From Vicingus serpentipes (GTDB lineage: Bacteria; Bacteroidota; Bacteroidia; Flavobacteriales_E; Vicingaceae): a DNA stretch of 64,000 bases. The translations under genes were made by a program, and so were the position numbers. Below are positions 10,054 through 18,005 of this stretch, one piece after another. How positions within the stretch are numbered: position 1 is the stretch's first letter; each line of letters starts with the position of its first letter. The notes under the pieces are model-generated. The model was given only the letters and a program-made list of their open reading frames with translations, made no database searches and was not told where the DNA came from. Location: assembly GCF_007993035.1 (NCBI RefSeq), contig NZ_VOOS01000002.1:186001-250000 (forward strand), given 5' to 3'.

Positions 10054-10335
10054 ATGAACACAGAAGAAAACGAAATGTTTGAAGAACTAAAAAACATACA
10101 AAAAGTTGAGTCATCTGCTACTCTATTTTCTAAAATTGAAACTAGAATTAAAGAGGAAAAAAACAACTCTATTTCGATGAGTAAGTTAATGGCTGCTAGC
10201 GTTGTGCTACTTCTATTAATTTCAAGTAATGCATTTATAGTTCGAAATCAATTAAAACAAAAGAGAACTACTAATCAAAATGAATTAGTTGAAGCTTTTG
10301 ATATTAACACTACAAATCAATTGTACAATGAATAA
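10054..10335 (+). CDS. Small single-pass membrane protein, probable anti-sigma factor
   Basis: 93 residues: a charged cytoplasmic N-terminal part (about 1-45), one membrane helix (about 47-65, MAASVVLLLLISSNAFIV), and a short periplasmic tail. No named domain is recognised. Size, topology and position right after an ECF sigma gene fit a minimal anti-sigma factor that holds the sigma factor at the membrane. The next gene, a periplasmic sensor-like protein, starts inside this one (eight-base overlap). The start may be Met1 (10054) or Met8 (10075). Function is inferred from context. Confidence 0.75.
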   Translation: MNTEENEMFEELKNIQKVESSATLFSKIETRIKEEKNNSISMSKLMAASVVLLLLISSNAFIVRNQLKQKRTTNQNELVEAFDINTTNQLYNE

Positions 10336-10786
10336 GTCTAAATTATTAATCATTTCAGTTGTAACATTAGCTGCATTAAACATTGCGCTAATACTTGTTT
10401 TAACTCTTGGTCATTCGCCTCGCCCACCACATAATATGGGAGGGCCAAAACAGATAGTAATAGAGAAATTACACTTTGATGCTAGCCAGATCGAAGCGTA
10501 CGAAGAATTAATTTCTGTACATAGAGAAACAATTAGAAGCAAGGAAGAAGAAATGAGAGTTGCAAAAGAAAGTCTTTACCATTCTCTTTCTTCTAATAAT
10601 CAAGACAAAAGAGATGAATTAATAGCAAAAATAAATATCATTCAAAAGAATTTTGAAGAAATACATTACAATCATTTTTTGGATATTAAAAAACTTTGCA
10701 AGCCAGACCAAATAAAAGATTATAATGAATTAACAAATGAATTAGCTAGGATATTCTCCCCTCAAAAAATGCCACCTAAAAGGTAA
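10328..10786 (+). CDS. Spy/CpxP- or CnrX-like periplasmic sensor protein
   Basis: 152 residues starting at the ATG inside the preceding gene; a longer frame reading has no better start. One N-terminal membrane helix or signal anchor (about 5-27) is followed by Pro/His-rich PRPPHNMGG and a helical periplasmic part (about 45-140) rich in Glu/Lys. This fits the heavy-metal-resistance/Spy-CpxP fold, members of which sense metals or misfolded proteins in the periplasm and often act with ECF sigma/anti-sigma pairs, as CnrX does. His and Met residues near the membrane (PPHNMGG) and the tail QKMPPKR could bind metal; that is inference. Confidence 0.8.
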   Translation: MNKSKLLIISVVTLAALNIALILVLTLGHSPRPPHNMGGPKQIVIEKLHFDASQIEAYEELISVHRETIRSKEEEMRVAKESLYHSLSSNNQDKRDELIAKINIIQKNFEEIHYNHFLDIKKLCKPDQIKDYNELTNELARIFSPQKMPPKR

Positions 10787-10788
10787 AA

Positions 10789-11445
10789 ATGAAACCATTT
10801 AAACTATTAATTATTAGTGTTTTATACTGTAATATTTTAGCAAGTCAAAATATAAATGACTTAACGATTACAATACAACCTTTATTAAATAGTCAGAACT
10901 TAATTCTCGAAAAAGAAAATACAGAAAGTACTATAATTAATAAGTTTAAATTCTATCTAACAAATTTTTCATTTACTAAAAATGATGAATTAATATGGAA
11001 AGAAAAAGATAGCTACCATTTAATAGATGTTTCAAATCCTTCAACTTTAAACTTAAAATTTGAAATGCCCCCTGATATAGAATTTGATCAAATCCATTTT
11101 TCACTTGGAACTGATAGTTTAATTAATATTTCTGGTGTTATGGGAGGAGATTTAGATCCTACAAAAGGTATGTATTGGGCTTGGAATAGTGGTTATATAA
11201 ACTTTAAATTAGAAGGAAAAAGCAAAAACATTCCATTTGAATTTCATTTAGGAGGCTACTCTCCTTCTACAGTTCAACAAGTAAAATTGAAAATCGACAA
11301 ACAAAAAAACACAATTATATATTTCGATATCGCTAATTTTTTAAATCAAATCGATTTAGAAAAAGAACACAAATTAATGTCTCCAGGCAAAGAAGCTCAA
11401 AGATTATCAAAAATCGCAGGGAGTCTATTTTATTTAAATGAATAA
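10789..11445 (+). CDS. MbnP-like periplasmic copper-binding protein
   Basis: 218 residues with an N-terminal signal peptide (about 1-19, ending LASQ). The central GVMGGDLDPTKGMYWAWNSG (116-135) with Trp130 and Trp132, and FHLGGYS (152-158) with His153, match the MbnP family. In characterised MbnP, a partner MbnH di-heme enzyme oxidises a tryptophan to kynurenine, which makes a Cu(I) site. The next gene encodes such a di-heme enzyme and overlaps this one by eight bases, which strongly supports the pair. No methanobactin peptide genes are seen, so the role is likely general copper handling. Confidence 0.85.
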   Translation: MKPFKLLIISVLYCNILASQNINDLTITIQPLLNSQNLILEKENTESTIINKFKFYLTNFSFTKNDELIWKEKDSYHLIDVSNPSTLNLKFEMPPDIEFDQIHFSLGTDSLINISGVMGGDLDPTKGMYWAWNSGYINFKLEGKSKNIPFEFHLGGYSPSTVQQVKLKIDKQKNTIIYFDIANFLNQIDLEKEHKLMSPGKEAQRLSKIAGSLFYLNE

Positions 11446-12487
11446 AAATAAAATCATAGCCATATTAAGTTTATTTGCGTTCATAGAATTAGCAATGTTG
11501 TTGCCTACAAATACAACACCCTTTAAGGTAAATTACCCTAACTACTTCCCATCTCCTAATTACGATTTTGATAAAAATCCATTAACTCAAGAGGGAATTG
11601 ATTTAGGTAGAAAACTTTTTTATGATCCCATACTGTCAAAAGACAGTTCTATTTCATGCAGTAATTGCCATCTTTCTTACACAGCTTTTACTCATGTAGA
11701 TCATAAACTTAGTCATGGTATAAATGATAGTATTGGCAATCGAAACTCACCATCTTTAATGAATTTAGCTTGGCATAATTCATTTATGTGGGATGGTGCA
11801 GTAAATCATTTAGATGTTCAAGCTTTAGCTCCAATTAGCCATCCTGCGGAAATGGATGAAGACTTAAATAATGTTATTAAAAAACTAGAATTAAGCACTT
11901 ATCCAAATCTATTTTACAAAGCTTTTGGAAATAGTAAAATTACTGGAGAAAACTTACTTAAAGCGATATCTCAATTTGAACTAACACTTATATCGTGCAA
12001 TTCGAAATACGATAGTGTAATTAATAAAACTGCTACTTTTTCTCTTCAAGAAGAAAATGGATACAAACTATACAAAGACAAATGTTCATCTTGTCATACA
12101 GAACCTTTATTTACTAATAATCAATTTGAAAATAATGGACTTGCAATTGATTCAATATTAAAAGATTTAGGAAGGTACGGAATTACTAAAAATCCAACTG
12201 ACTCACTAAAATTTAAAGTTCCTACTTTAAGAAATATTGAGTTTTCATTTCCTTATATGCATGATGGCAGATACAATTCTATTTCTGATGTTTTAAATCA
12301 TTACACAAATAACATTATTAAAACAAAAACTTTATCGCAACATCTTTCTGAGCCAATTAAACTCACTTCAAATGAGAAAGTAGATTTAACAGCTTTCTTA
12401 CTAACATTAACAGACAAAAACTTCTTATTTAATAAAGAATATGATTTTCCGAATCATTTATTTTTTCCTAAAACGAAGGATAATTAA
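11438..12487 (+). CDS. Di-heme cytochrome c peroxidase family enzyme (MbnH/MauG-like)
   Basis: 349 residues with an N-terminal hydrophobic leader (about 5-22). Two heme c sites are present: Cys74-x-x-Cys77-His78 (CSNCH) and Cys216-x-x-Cys219-His220 (CSSCH). MHDGRY at 274-279 gives a candidate distal Met/His ligand. The arrangement is that of the CcpA/MauG superfamily. Because it overlaps the mbnP-like gene by eight bases, the MbnH role (oxidising a Trp of MbnP in the periplasm) is more likely than plain peroxide removal. The second two-block motif begins in its last codons. Confidence 0.9.
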   Translation: MNKNKIIAILSLFAFIELAMLLPTNTTPFKVNYPNYFPSPNYDFDKNPLTQEGIDLGRKLFYDPILSKDSSISCSNCHLSYTAFTHVDHKLSHGINDSIGNRNSPSLMNLAWHNSFMWDGAVNHLDVQALAPISHPAEMDEDLNNVIKKLELSTYPNLFYKAFGNSKITGENLLKAISQFELTLISCNSKYDSVINKTATFSLQEENGYKLYKDKCSSCHTEPLFTNNQFENNGLAIDSILKDLGRYGITKNPTDSLKFKVPTLRNIEFSFPYMHDGRYNSISDVLNHYTNNIIKTKTLSQHLSEPIKLTSNEKVDLTAFLLTLTDKNFLFNKEYDFPNHLFFPKTKDN

Positions 12488-12503
12488 TTATTCATCGTCT
12501 AAA
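12474..12503 (+). promoter_or_regulatory. Two-block motif copy 2, candidate ECF sigma promoter
   Basis: CGAAGGATA (12474-12482), 13 bases, CGTCTAAA (12496-12503), identical in both blocks and in spacing to 10021-10050. The YHYH gene ATG follows 27 bases later, a normal leader length for a promoter here. Confidence 0.5.
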
Positions 12504-12530
12504 TAAATAATTAACAAATAAAATCTAACT

Positions 12531-13874
12531 ATGAATAAACTAATCTTACTTGTATCTGTTGTAATTTTAGAATTAGGACTAAAAGCACAAACCAACCCAG
12601 CAATTACATCGTGGTTACAAAACACTACTGTAACAGGTAGACATTATGTTAGTGGAAACTCAATACCAATAGACGATGCTGATCTAGTAAATGTTCAATC
12701 AGTTCAGTATTCAACTGACTATGTTTATGTTTCGGCGACTGGTATTCCAGCTTATGTTACTGGTCCATTTTTAGATGGTAATCCATCACTTGCCACAGCT
12801 CAAAATTCAATATTCAAATTCCCATTAAACCCTGTTCAAAACACAGGTACGCCTACCGCTACAAATATGGGAAATATTGGTGTTTTTATTAATGGAACAG
12901 CTTTATTTGATAATAGAGATGGTGTTGCTTGGAATAATTCTAGTAGTTCTTTATGTGGTGGACCAGGAAATTCTCCTTGCCCTGGAGGACCAACTGCTGT
13001 AATGGATTGGAATAGAGATGCTATTCCTGCTGAAAAAGCAGGTTTTGATTGTTCAAAAGGTCATCCAGCAATGGGTAATTATCACCATCATCAAAATCCT
13101 AGTGCGTTTAAATTAGATTTAAATGTAGTTTCAACTATTTGTAATACTTATGATGCAGATGGACTATATGCTATTGATAGCACTAAACACTCTCCTCTAA
13201 TTGGATTTGCATATGACGGATTTCCAATTTATGGTGCTTATGCATATGCTGAAACAAATGGAACAGGAGGAATTACTAGAATGAAATCTGGATATGAGTT
13301 AACTGGAGCCACAACAAGAACAAATGGACCAGTTGTAAATTCGACTTACTTTGAAGGGTATTTTAAGGAAGATTATGTTTTTGTTTCTCATCCTGGTCAA
13401 AATGATTATTTAGATGAACACAATGGTCGATTTTGTGTAACCCCTGAATATCCGGCTGGAACTTATTGTTATTTTGCTACTGTTGATGAAAATTGGAATT
13501 CAACATATCCTTATGCTGTTGGGCCAACTTTTTATGGCGTTAAATCAGCAACTACAGTTACTAATATTACTGAATCAGTAACTACTTATGAAAGTACTAC
13601 GGGTATTAGTGATTATGATTTAAATAGTGTTGAAATTAATTTATTTCCAAATCCTGCAAATGATTTTGTAGTTATACAATTAAATTCGCTTGTTAAAGAA
13701 AATGTTAAAGTTAAATTATTCGATATAACTGGTAAGTTTATTTCAGAAACAGTGATTTATCAAGGTACTACGATAGCTCACATTGATACAAGAAGTTTAT
13801 ATGCAGGGCAATATATTGTGAAATTTGTTTTAAACGAAAAATCTGTGACTCGTAAATTACTGATTAACAAATAG
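12531..13874 (+). CDS. Secreted YHYH-domain protein with type IX secretion sorting tail
   Basis: 447 residues with a signal peptide (about 1-19, ending LKAQ). The YHYH domain (about 90-330) carries the name-giving segment as Tyr184-His185-His186-His187 in MGNYHHHQNP, with GFAYDGFPIYG downstream. Several Cys are present in the central region. The C-terminal 75 residues start at FPNPANDF and end SVTRKLLINK, the type A sorting signal of the type IX secretion system, so the protein is exported to the cell surface or medium. The YHYH family has no settled function, but its position after the MbnP/MbnH pair and its His cluster suggest metal (copper) binding. A terminator follows. Confidence 0.88.
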   Translation: MNKLILLVSVVILELGLKAQTNPAITSWLQNTTVTGRHYVSGNSIPIDDADLVNVQSVQYSTDYVYVSATGIPAYVTGPFLDGNPSLATAQNSIFKFPLNPVQNTGTPTATNMGNIGVFINGTALFDNRDGVAWNNSSSSLCGGPGNSPCPGGPTAVMDWNRDAIPAEKAGFDCSKGHPAMGNYHHHQNPSAFKLDLNVVSTICNTYDADGLYAIDSTKHSPLIGFAYDGFPIYGAYAYAETNGTGGITRMKSGYELTGATTRTNGPVVNSTYFEGYFKEDYVFVSHPGQNDYLDEHNGRFCVTPEYPAGTYCYFATVDENWNSTYPYAVGPTFYGVKSATTVTNITESVTTYESTTGISDYDLNSVEINLFPNPANDFVVIQLNSLVKENVKVKLFDITGKFISETVIYQGTTIAHIDTRSLYAGQYIVKFVLNEKSVTRKLLINK

Positions 13875-13891
13875 AATAAGGAATATTACTT

Positions 13892-13927
13892 AAACAAAAA
13901 GGGTTAGACGATGTCTAACCCTTTTTT
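13892..13927. terminator. Bidirectional terminator between the YHYH gene and ychF
   Basis: A nine-base stem, GGGTTAGAC (13901-13909) and GTCTAACCC (13913-13921), with a three-base loop, lies between an A-rich run and a T run. It therefore works for both convergent genes. Confidence 0.85.
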
Positions 13928-13945
13928 AATTTGTTTTATGAAATT

Positions 13946-15043
13946 TTATACATTAAATCTAAAGTGCATAATATCTCCATCAGACACAACATACTCCTTA
14001 CCTTCTACTCCCATTTTACCAGCATCCTTACAAGCTGCTTCTGAACCGAGTGTTACAAAATCGTTGTATTTAATTACTTCTGCTCTAATAAATCCTTTCT
14101 CAAAATCAGTATGAATTACGCCTGCAGCTTGAGGTGCTGTCATTCCTTCTTTAATTGTCCAAGCTCTTACTTCTTTAACTCCTGCTGTAAAATAAGTTTG
14201 TAAGTTTAACAACTTATATGCTGTTCTAATTAATTTATTTACACCCGCTTCCTCTAAACCTAAATCTGTTAAAAACTCTTTTCTTTCCTCATAAGTTTCA
14301 AGTTCAGCAATATCTGCCTCAATTTGAGCCCCAATTACTAATACTTCTGCATTTTCATCTTTAACAGCCTCTTTTACCTGCTCGACATATTTATTTCCTC
14401 CAACTACTGAACTTTCATCTACATTACATAAATACAAAACTGGTTTAGTTGTAATTAATTGAAGTTTTTTTACAATCTCTTTTTCATCTTCTGCTAACTC
14501 AACAGTTCTTGCTGATTTACCTGACTCTAATGCTTTAATTATGCGCTCTAACAATTCTGCTTCTTTAACTGCTGATTTATCTCCAGTTTTCACTTTACGT
14601 TTCAAGCCTTCAAAATTTTTCTCAACAGTTTCTAAATCTTTTAATTGCAACTCTATATCAATAATTTCTTTATCTCTAACTGGGTTCACTGAACCATCAA
14701 CATGAACAACATTACCATCATCAAAACATCTTACAACATGAATAATGGCATCTGTTTCTCTAATGTTTGCCAAAAACTTATTACCTAAACCTTCACCTTT
14801 ACTAGCTCCTTTAACTAATCCTGCAATATCAACTATTTCTATTGTAGTTGGTAAGACTCTTTCTGGTTTAACTAATTTTTCTAACTCTTCTAATCTATTA
14901 TCTGGAACAGTAATTACACCAACATTTGGTTCAATTGTACAAAACGGAAAGTTTGCTGACTGAGCTTTTGCATTCGACAAACAATTAAATAAAGTTGATT
15001 TTCCTACATTGGGTAACCCAACAATTCCACATTTTAAAGCCAT
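13946..15043 (-). CDS. ychF: Redox-regulated ATPase / GTP-binding protein YchF
   Basis: 365 residues, Obg-related YchF/OLA1 family. The P-loop is GLPNVGKSTLFN (8-19), the Walker B region DIAGLVKGASKGEG (about 72-85), and the NxxE-type base motif LCNVDES (about 205) replaces NKxD, the reason YchF prefers ATP. A coiled-coil insert and a C-terminal TGS domain (ending DIMHFRFNV) follow. The protein binds ribosomes and has a stress-related role in other bacteria. Full length; convergent with the YHYH gene. Confidence 0.96.
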   Translation of the reverse strand: MALKCGIVGLPNVGKSTLFNCLSNAKAQSANFPFCTIEPNVGVITVPDNRLEELEKLVKPERVLPTTIEIVDIAGLVKGASKGEGLGNKFLANIRETDAIIHVVRCFDDGNVVHVDGSVNPVRDKEIIDIELQLKDLETVEKNFEGLKRKVKTGDKSAVKEAELLERIIKALESGKSARTVELAEDEKEIVKKLQLITTKPVLYLCNVDESSVVGGNKYVEQVKEAVKDENAEVLVIGAQIEADIAELETYEERKEFLTDLGLEEAGVNKLIRTAYKLLNLQTYFTAGVKEVRAWTIKEGMTAPQAAGVIHTDFEKGFIRAEVIKYNDFVTLGSEAACKDAGKMGVEGKEYVVSDGDIMHFRFNV

Positions 15044-15063
15044 ATCTTAATATTTTAAGGCTG

Positions 15064-15071
15064 CAAATATA
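15064..15071 (-). promoter_or_regulatory. Candidate -7 element of ychF
   Basis: TATATTTG on the minus strand, 20 bases before the ychF ATG, fits TAnnTTTG. No TTG stands at the expected distance, so only the -7 half is supported. Confidence 0.4.
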
Positions 15072-15176
15072 AATTAATTCAATCATTTATTAAGATTAAC
15101 TTAAAAATTGTGAGTTGCTAACATAACTTACCTAATAACATCTTCATTCAAATCTCAGCAACAAAAAAAGTTTATT

Positions 15177-15184
15177 TAAATTTG
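15177..15184 (+). promoter_or_regulatory. Candidate -7 element of the inositol-lipid cluster
   Basis: TAAATTTG, 34 bases before the ATG of the CDP-alcohol phosphatidyltransferase gene, fits TAnnTTTG. No clear TTG is found upstream. The rest of the 15044-15218 gap shows nothing else. Confidence 0.4.
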
Positions 15185-15218
15185 AAAAAAATTAAATACG
15201 ATTTCTCTTACCTTAATT

Positions 15219-15917
15219 ATGGCGAACGAAAGTAAAGCACAATCAATAATATATAGTATTCTCAACCCATTTATTCAATTATTAATAAAATTAGGTGTTA
15301 CTCCAAATATGGTAACCTCTTTTGGTTTCTTTTTAAATATAGTAGCTGCTGTTATTTTTATTGTTGGTGCAGAAATTGCAGAAAGAGACGAATTAAGTTA
15401 TGTTGGTTGGGGCGGTTTTACAATTTTAATTGCAGGTTTATTTGATATGATGGATGGAAGAATTGCTAGATTAGGCAATATGTCAACTACTTACGGAGCA
15501 TTTTACGACTCTGTAATTGATAGATATAGTGAATTAGTTATGTTTTTAGGTATAAGTTATTATTTAATCTCTCACGATTATTTTTTAAGTTCATTATTTG
15601 GATTTGTTGCTTTAGTAGGATCTATGATGGTTAGCTACACTCGTGCAAGAGCTGAAGGTTTAGGTATTGAATGTAGTGTTGGAATGATGCAAAGACCAGC
15701 AAGAGTTGTAACAATTGGTGCAGGTGCAATGTTTTGTGGTATTGCTTATTTCTTTTTTGGGAACATTTCAATTCATTTAGATGATTCACCCATTACTTTA
15801 TTTGAGACCATTTCTATTTTTACTTTACCTGTAACAGTAGTTGCAATTTTTGCAAACACAACTGCTATTCAACGATTAAGACATTGTAAAATTGAACTAG
15901 ATAAAAAAGATGCTTAA
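15219..15917 (+). CDS. CDP-alcohol phosphatidyltransferase, probable phosphatidylinositol(-phosphate) synthase
   Basis: 232-residue integral membrane enzyme with about six helices. The full family signature is present: Asp76-x2-Asp79-Gly80-x2-Ala83-Arg84-x8-Gly93-x3-Asp97-x3-Asp101. It displaces CMP from a CDP-lipid with an alcohol. The next genes encode a DUF4833-like protein, inositol-3-phosphate synthase and a PgpA-like phosphatase, the same set as the inositol-lipid cluster described in Bacteroides thetaiotaomicron. Thus inositol 3-phosphate is the likely acceptor and phosphatidylinositol phosphate the likely product. Its stop overlaps the next gene by eight bases. Confidence 0.85.
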   Translation: MANESKAQSIIYSILNPFIQLLIKLGVTPNMVTSFGFFLNIVAAVIFIVGAEIAERDELSYVGWGGFTILIAGLFDMMDGRIARLGNMSTTYGAFYDSVIDRYSELVMFLGISYYLISHDYFLSSLFGFVALVGSMMVSYTRARAEGLGIECSVGMMQRPARVVTIGAGAMFCGIAYFFFGNISIHLDDSPITLFETISIFTLPVTVVAIFANTTAIQRLRHCKIELDKKDA

Positions 15918-16485
15918 AAAATTATTTCCTCTTTTAATTTTAATCCCTGTTTTTTACGGTTTTAATAAAATAGAGTATAAAAATTCTACAGAATTCATTA
16001 TTGGTGAAGATTCTGTTTTTAATGGATACCCTACCCCTAAAGATGCAAATATGCTTTTTTACATTCAAAAAAGCTTCAATACCAATGCAGTAGTTTACAC
16101 TTTAAACATTGACAGTAAAGGTCAAATTAATAAAGATGAGCCAATTAATGTGTTTTGGAGAAGATACCAAGAACAAGGTCAAAAAAGAGAATTAAAATAT
16201 GTTGAAAAAACTTTTGGTTTTGGAGTTAAAGCCGATTTTTTAAAAGACAGGCCAAATACTGTTGAGTTTACAATTGTAGCTCTTAAAAAACTAAAGTTAT
16301 TTGCTACTGTTGATACTAAAGGTAATCCAACCGTAGCAACAACTATAAATGGGAAACCGGCATATATTGACAAAGTATTTATTACTGCTGAGCATACTAA
16401 ATTACTACCTGAAGTTTTTGCTGTAGAATTATTCGGTAAAGAGATTAAATCTGGCAAATACATATACGAACGAATAGAAAAATAA
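15910..16485 (+). CDS. DUF4833-like exported protein in the inositol-lipid cluster
   Basis: 191 residues with an N-terminal signal or anchor (about 2-18). The body is mostly beta-like with NMLFYIQKSFNTNAVVYTLN and VFWRRYQEQGQ; it looks like the DUF4833 family, assigned from memory without a search. No catalytic motif is obvious. The eight-base overlap with the phosphatidyltransferase gene and position before the inositol synthase gene suggest a role in making, modifying or moving inositol lipids outside the cytoplasm. Not a lipoprotein, as no Cys ends the leader. Confidence 0.75.
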   Translation: MLKKLFPLLILIPVFYGFNKIEYKNSTEFIIGEDSVFNGYPTPKDANMLFYIQKSFNTNAVVYTLNIDSKGQINKDEPINVFWRRYQEQGQKRELKYVEKTFGFGVKADFLKDRPNTVEFTIVALKKLKLFATVDTKGNPTVATTINGKPAYIDKVFITAEHTKLLPEVFAVELFGKEIKSGKYIYERIEK

Positions 16486-16528
16486 AGTCCAAATCATTAT
16501 TTGTTATTCGATTAATAAATCTTTTTAT

Positions 16529-16563
16529 TTGGTCAACAAAAACCAATCAAAATCATATATTTG
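16529..16563 (+). promoter_or_regulatory. Candidate promoter of the inositol-3-phosphate synthase gene
   Basis: TTG (16529-16531) and TATATTTG (16556-16563), 45 bases before the ATG. The 24-base spacer is slightly longer than usual. This could let the synthase, phosphatase and GtrA genes be expressed apart from the first two genes. Confidence 0.45.
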
Positions 16564-16608
16564 CAATCTTATTTTCAAGAAATTTATCTATAAATAATTA
16601 AATATACT

Positions 16609-17937
16609 ATGAGTTCAAACATTGCTAGTGCTGACGGTAGATTAGGTATCTTATTACCTGGATTAGGTGCAGTTGCAACAACTTTAATTGCTGGGGTTCA
16701 CGCAGTAAACAAAGGTATTTCTAAACCAATTGGTTCTACATCTCAAATGGGAACAATAAGAATTGGTAAAAGAACAGAAAACAAAACCCCATTAATTAAA
16801 GACTTTATTCCATTGGCTGACATTAGCAAAATTGCTTTTGGTGGTTGGGATATTTTCGAAGATAACGTTTATCAATCTGCTGTTCACGCAGGTGTTTTAG
16901 ATAGATACTTATTAGAACAATTGAAACCGGAATTGGAAGCTATTAAACCAATGAAAGCTGTCTTTGATAAAAAATATGTTACTAAATTAGAAGGTACGTA
17001 CTACAAAACAGGCGCTACTAAAATGGATTTAGCTGACCAATTAAGAGAAGACATTAGAAACTTTAAAACTGAAAACAACTGTGATCGTTTAGCTATGGTT
17101 TGGTGTGGTTCTACTGAAATTTACATTGAAGAAAGTGCTGTTCATCAAACAATTGAAAGCTTAGAAGAAGGTTTAAGAAATAACGATGAGAACATACCTT
17201 CAAGTATGATTTATGCTTACGCAGCTATTATGGAAGGAGTACCTTATGCAAATGGTGCTCCTAACTTATCTGCTGATATACCTGCATTAATTGCTTTAGC
17301 AAAAAGAAATGGTGTGCCAATTTGTGGTAAAGATTTTAAAACAGGACAAACGTTAATGAAAACAATTTTAGCTCCTGGTTTAAAAACTCGTTCTTTAGGT
17401 ATTGCTGGTTGGTTTTCTACAAATATTTTAGGAAACAGAGATGGTGAAGTTTTAGATGATCCTGCAAGTTTCAAAACTAAAGAAATGTCTAAACTTAGTG
17501 TGTTAGATAGTATTTTAGAACCAGAAAAAAATCCTGATTTATATAAAGATTTATACCACAAAGTTAGAATTAACTACTACCCTCCTCATGGTGACAACAA
17601 AGAAGGATGGGATAACTTAGATATTTTTGGATGGTTAGGTTACAAAATGCAAATTAAAGTCGATTTCTTATGTAGAGATTCAATTTTAGCCGCTCCATTA
17701 GTTTTAGATTTAGCTATATTTTTAGATTTAGCTTCTAGAGCAAATATGAGTGGTATTCAAGAATGGTTGTCGTTTTTCTTTAAAGCGCCTCAAACGCCAA
17801 CTAAAAACATGCAGCCATTACACGATATCTTTAAACAAGAAATGAAATTGAAAAATACTTTACGTCATTTACAAGGTGAAGATTTAATCACTCATTTAGG
17901 TTTAGATTACGAAGAAGAAGCTACGCAAAACGCTTAA
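16609..17937 (+). CDS. Inositol-3-phosphate synthase
   Basis: 442 residues, myo-inositol-1(3)-phosphate synthase family. The N-terminal Rossmann part has GRLGILLPGLGAVATTLIAG (11-30), the NAD-binding glycine-rich loop. Later segments typical of the family include CGKDFKTGQTLMKT (about 243-256) with the active-site Lys, and SILAAPLVLDL (about 359-369) in the C-terminal catalytic part. It converts glucose 6-phosphate into inositol 3-phosphate in the cytosol with NAD as a recycled cofactor. It is the committed step for inositol lipids and sits between the phosphatidyltransferase and the PgpA-like phosphatase. A strong terminator follows. Confidence 0.93.
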   Translation: MSSNIASADGRLGILLPGLGAVATTLIAGVHAVNKGISKPIGSTSQMGTIRIGKRTENKTPLIKDFIPLADISKIAFGGWDIFEDNVYQSAVHAGVLDRYLLEQLKPELEAIKPMKAVFDKKYVTKLEGTYYKTGATKMDLADQLREDIRNFKTENNCDRLAMVWCGSTEIYIEESAVHQTIESLEEGLRNNDENIPSSMIYAYAAIMEGVPYANGAPNLSADIPALIALAKRNGVPICGKDFKTGQTLMKTILAPGLKTRSLGIAGWFSTNILGNRDGEVLDDPASFKTKEMSKLSVLDSILEPEKNPDLYKDLYHKVRINYYPPHGDNKEGWDNLDIFGWLGYKMQIKVDFLCRDSILAAPLVLDLAIFLDLASRANMSGIQEWLSFFFKAPQTPTKNMQPLHDIFKQEMKLKNTLRHLQGEDLITHLGLDYEEEATQNA

Positions 17938-17955
17938 TCTAAATAAATAGATACT

Positions 17956-17992
17956 AAAAGCTGCTAAATCGAACATTTAGCAGCTTTTTTTT
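17956..17992 (+). terminator. Rho-independent terminator after inositol-3-phosphate synthase
   Basis: A 14-base inverted repeat, with AGCTGCTAAAT and its complement as core, a five-base loop (17970-17974) and a following T run. It would end transcripts before the PgpA-like gene at least in part. Confidence 0.8.
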
Positions 17993-18005
17993 ACCTTTAC
18001 TTTAA

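Noticed and set aside
13904-13921. CGTCTAA on the minus strand near 13.9 kb as a third copy of the two-block motif
   Set aside because: It belongs to the terminator stem and lacks the GAAGGATA block at 13 bases.
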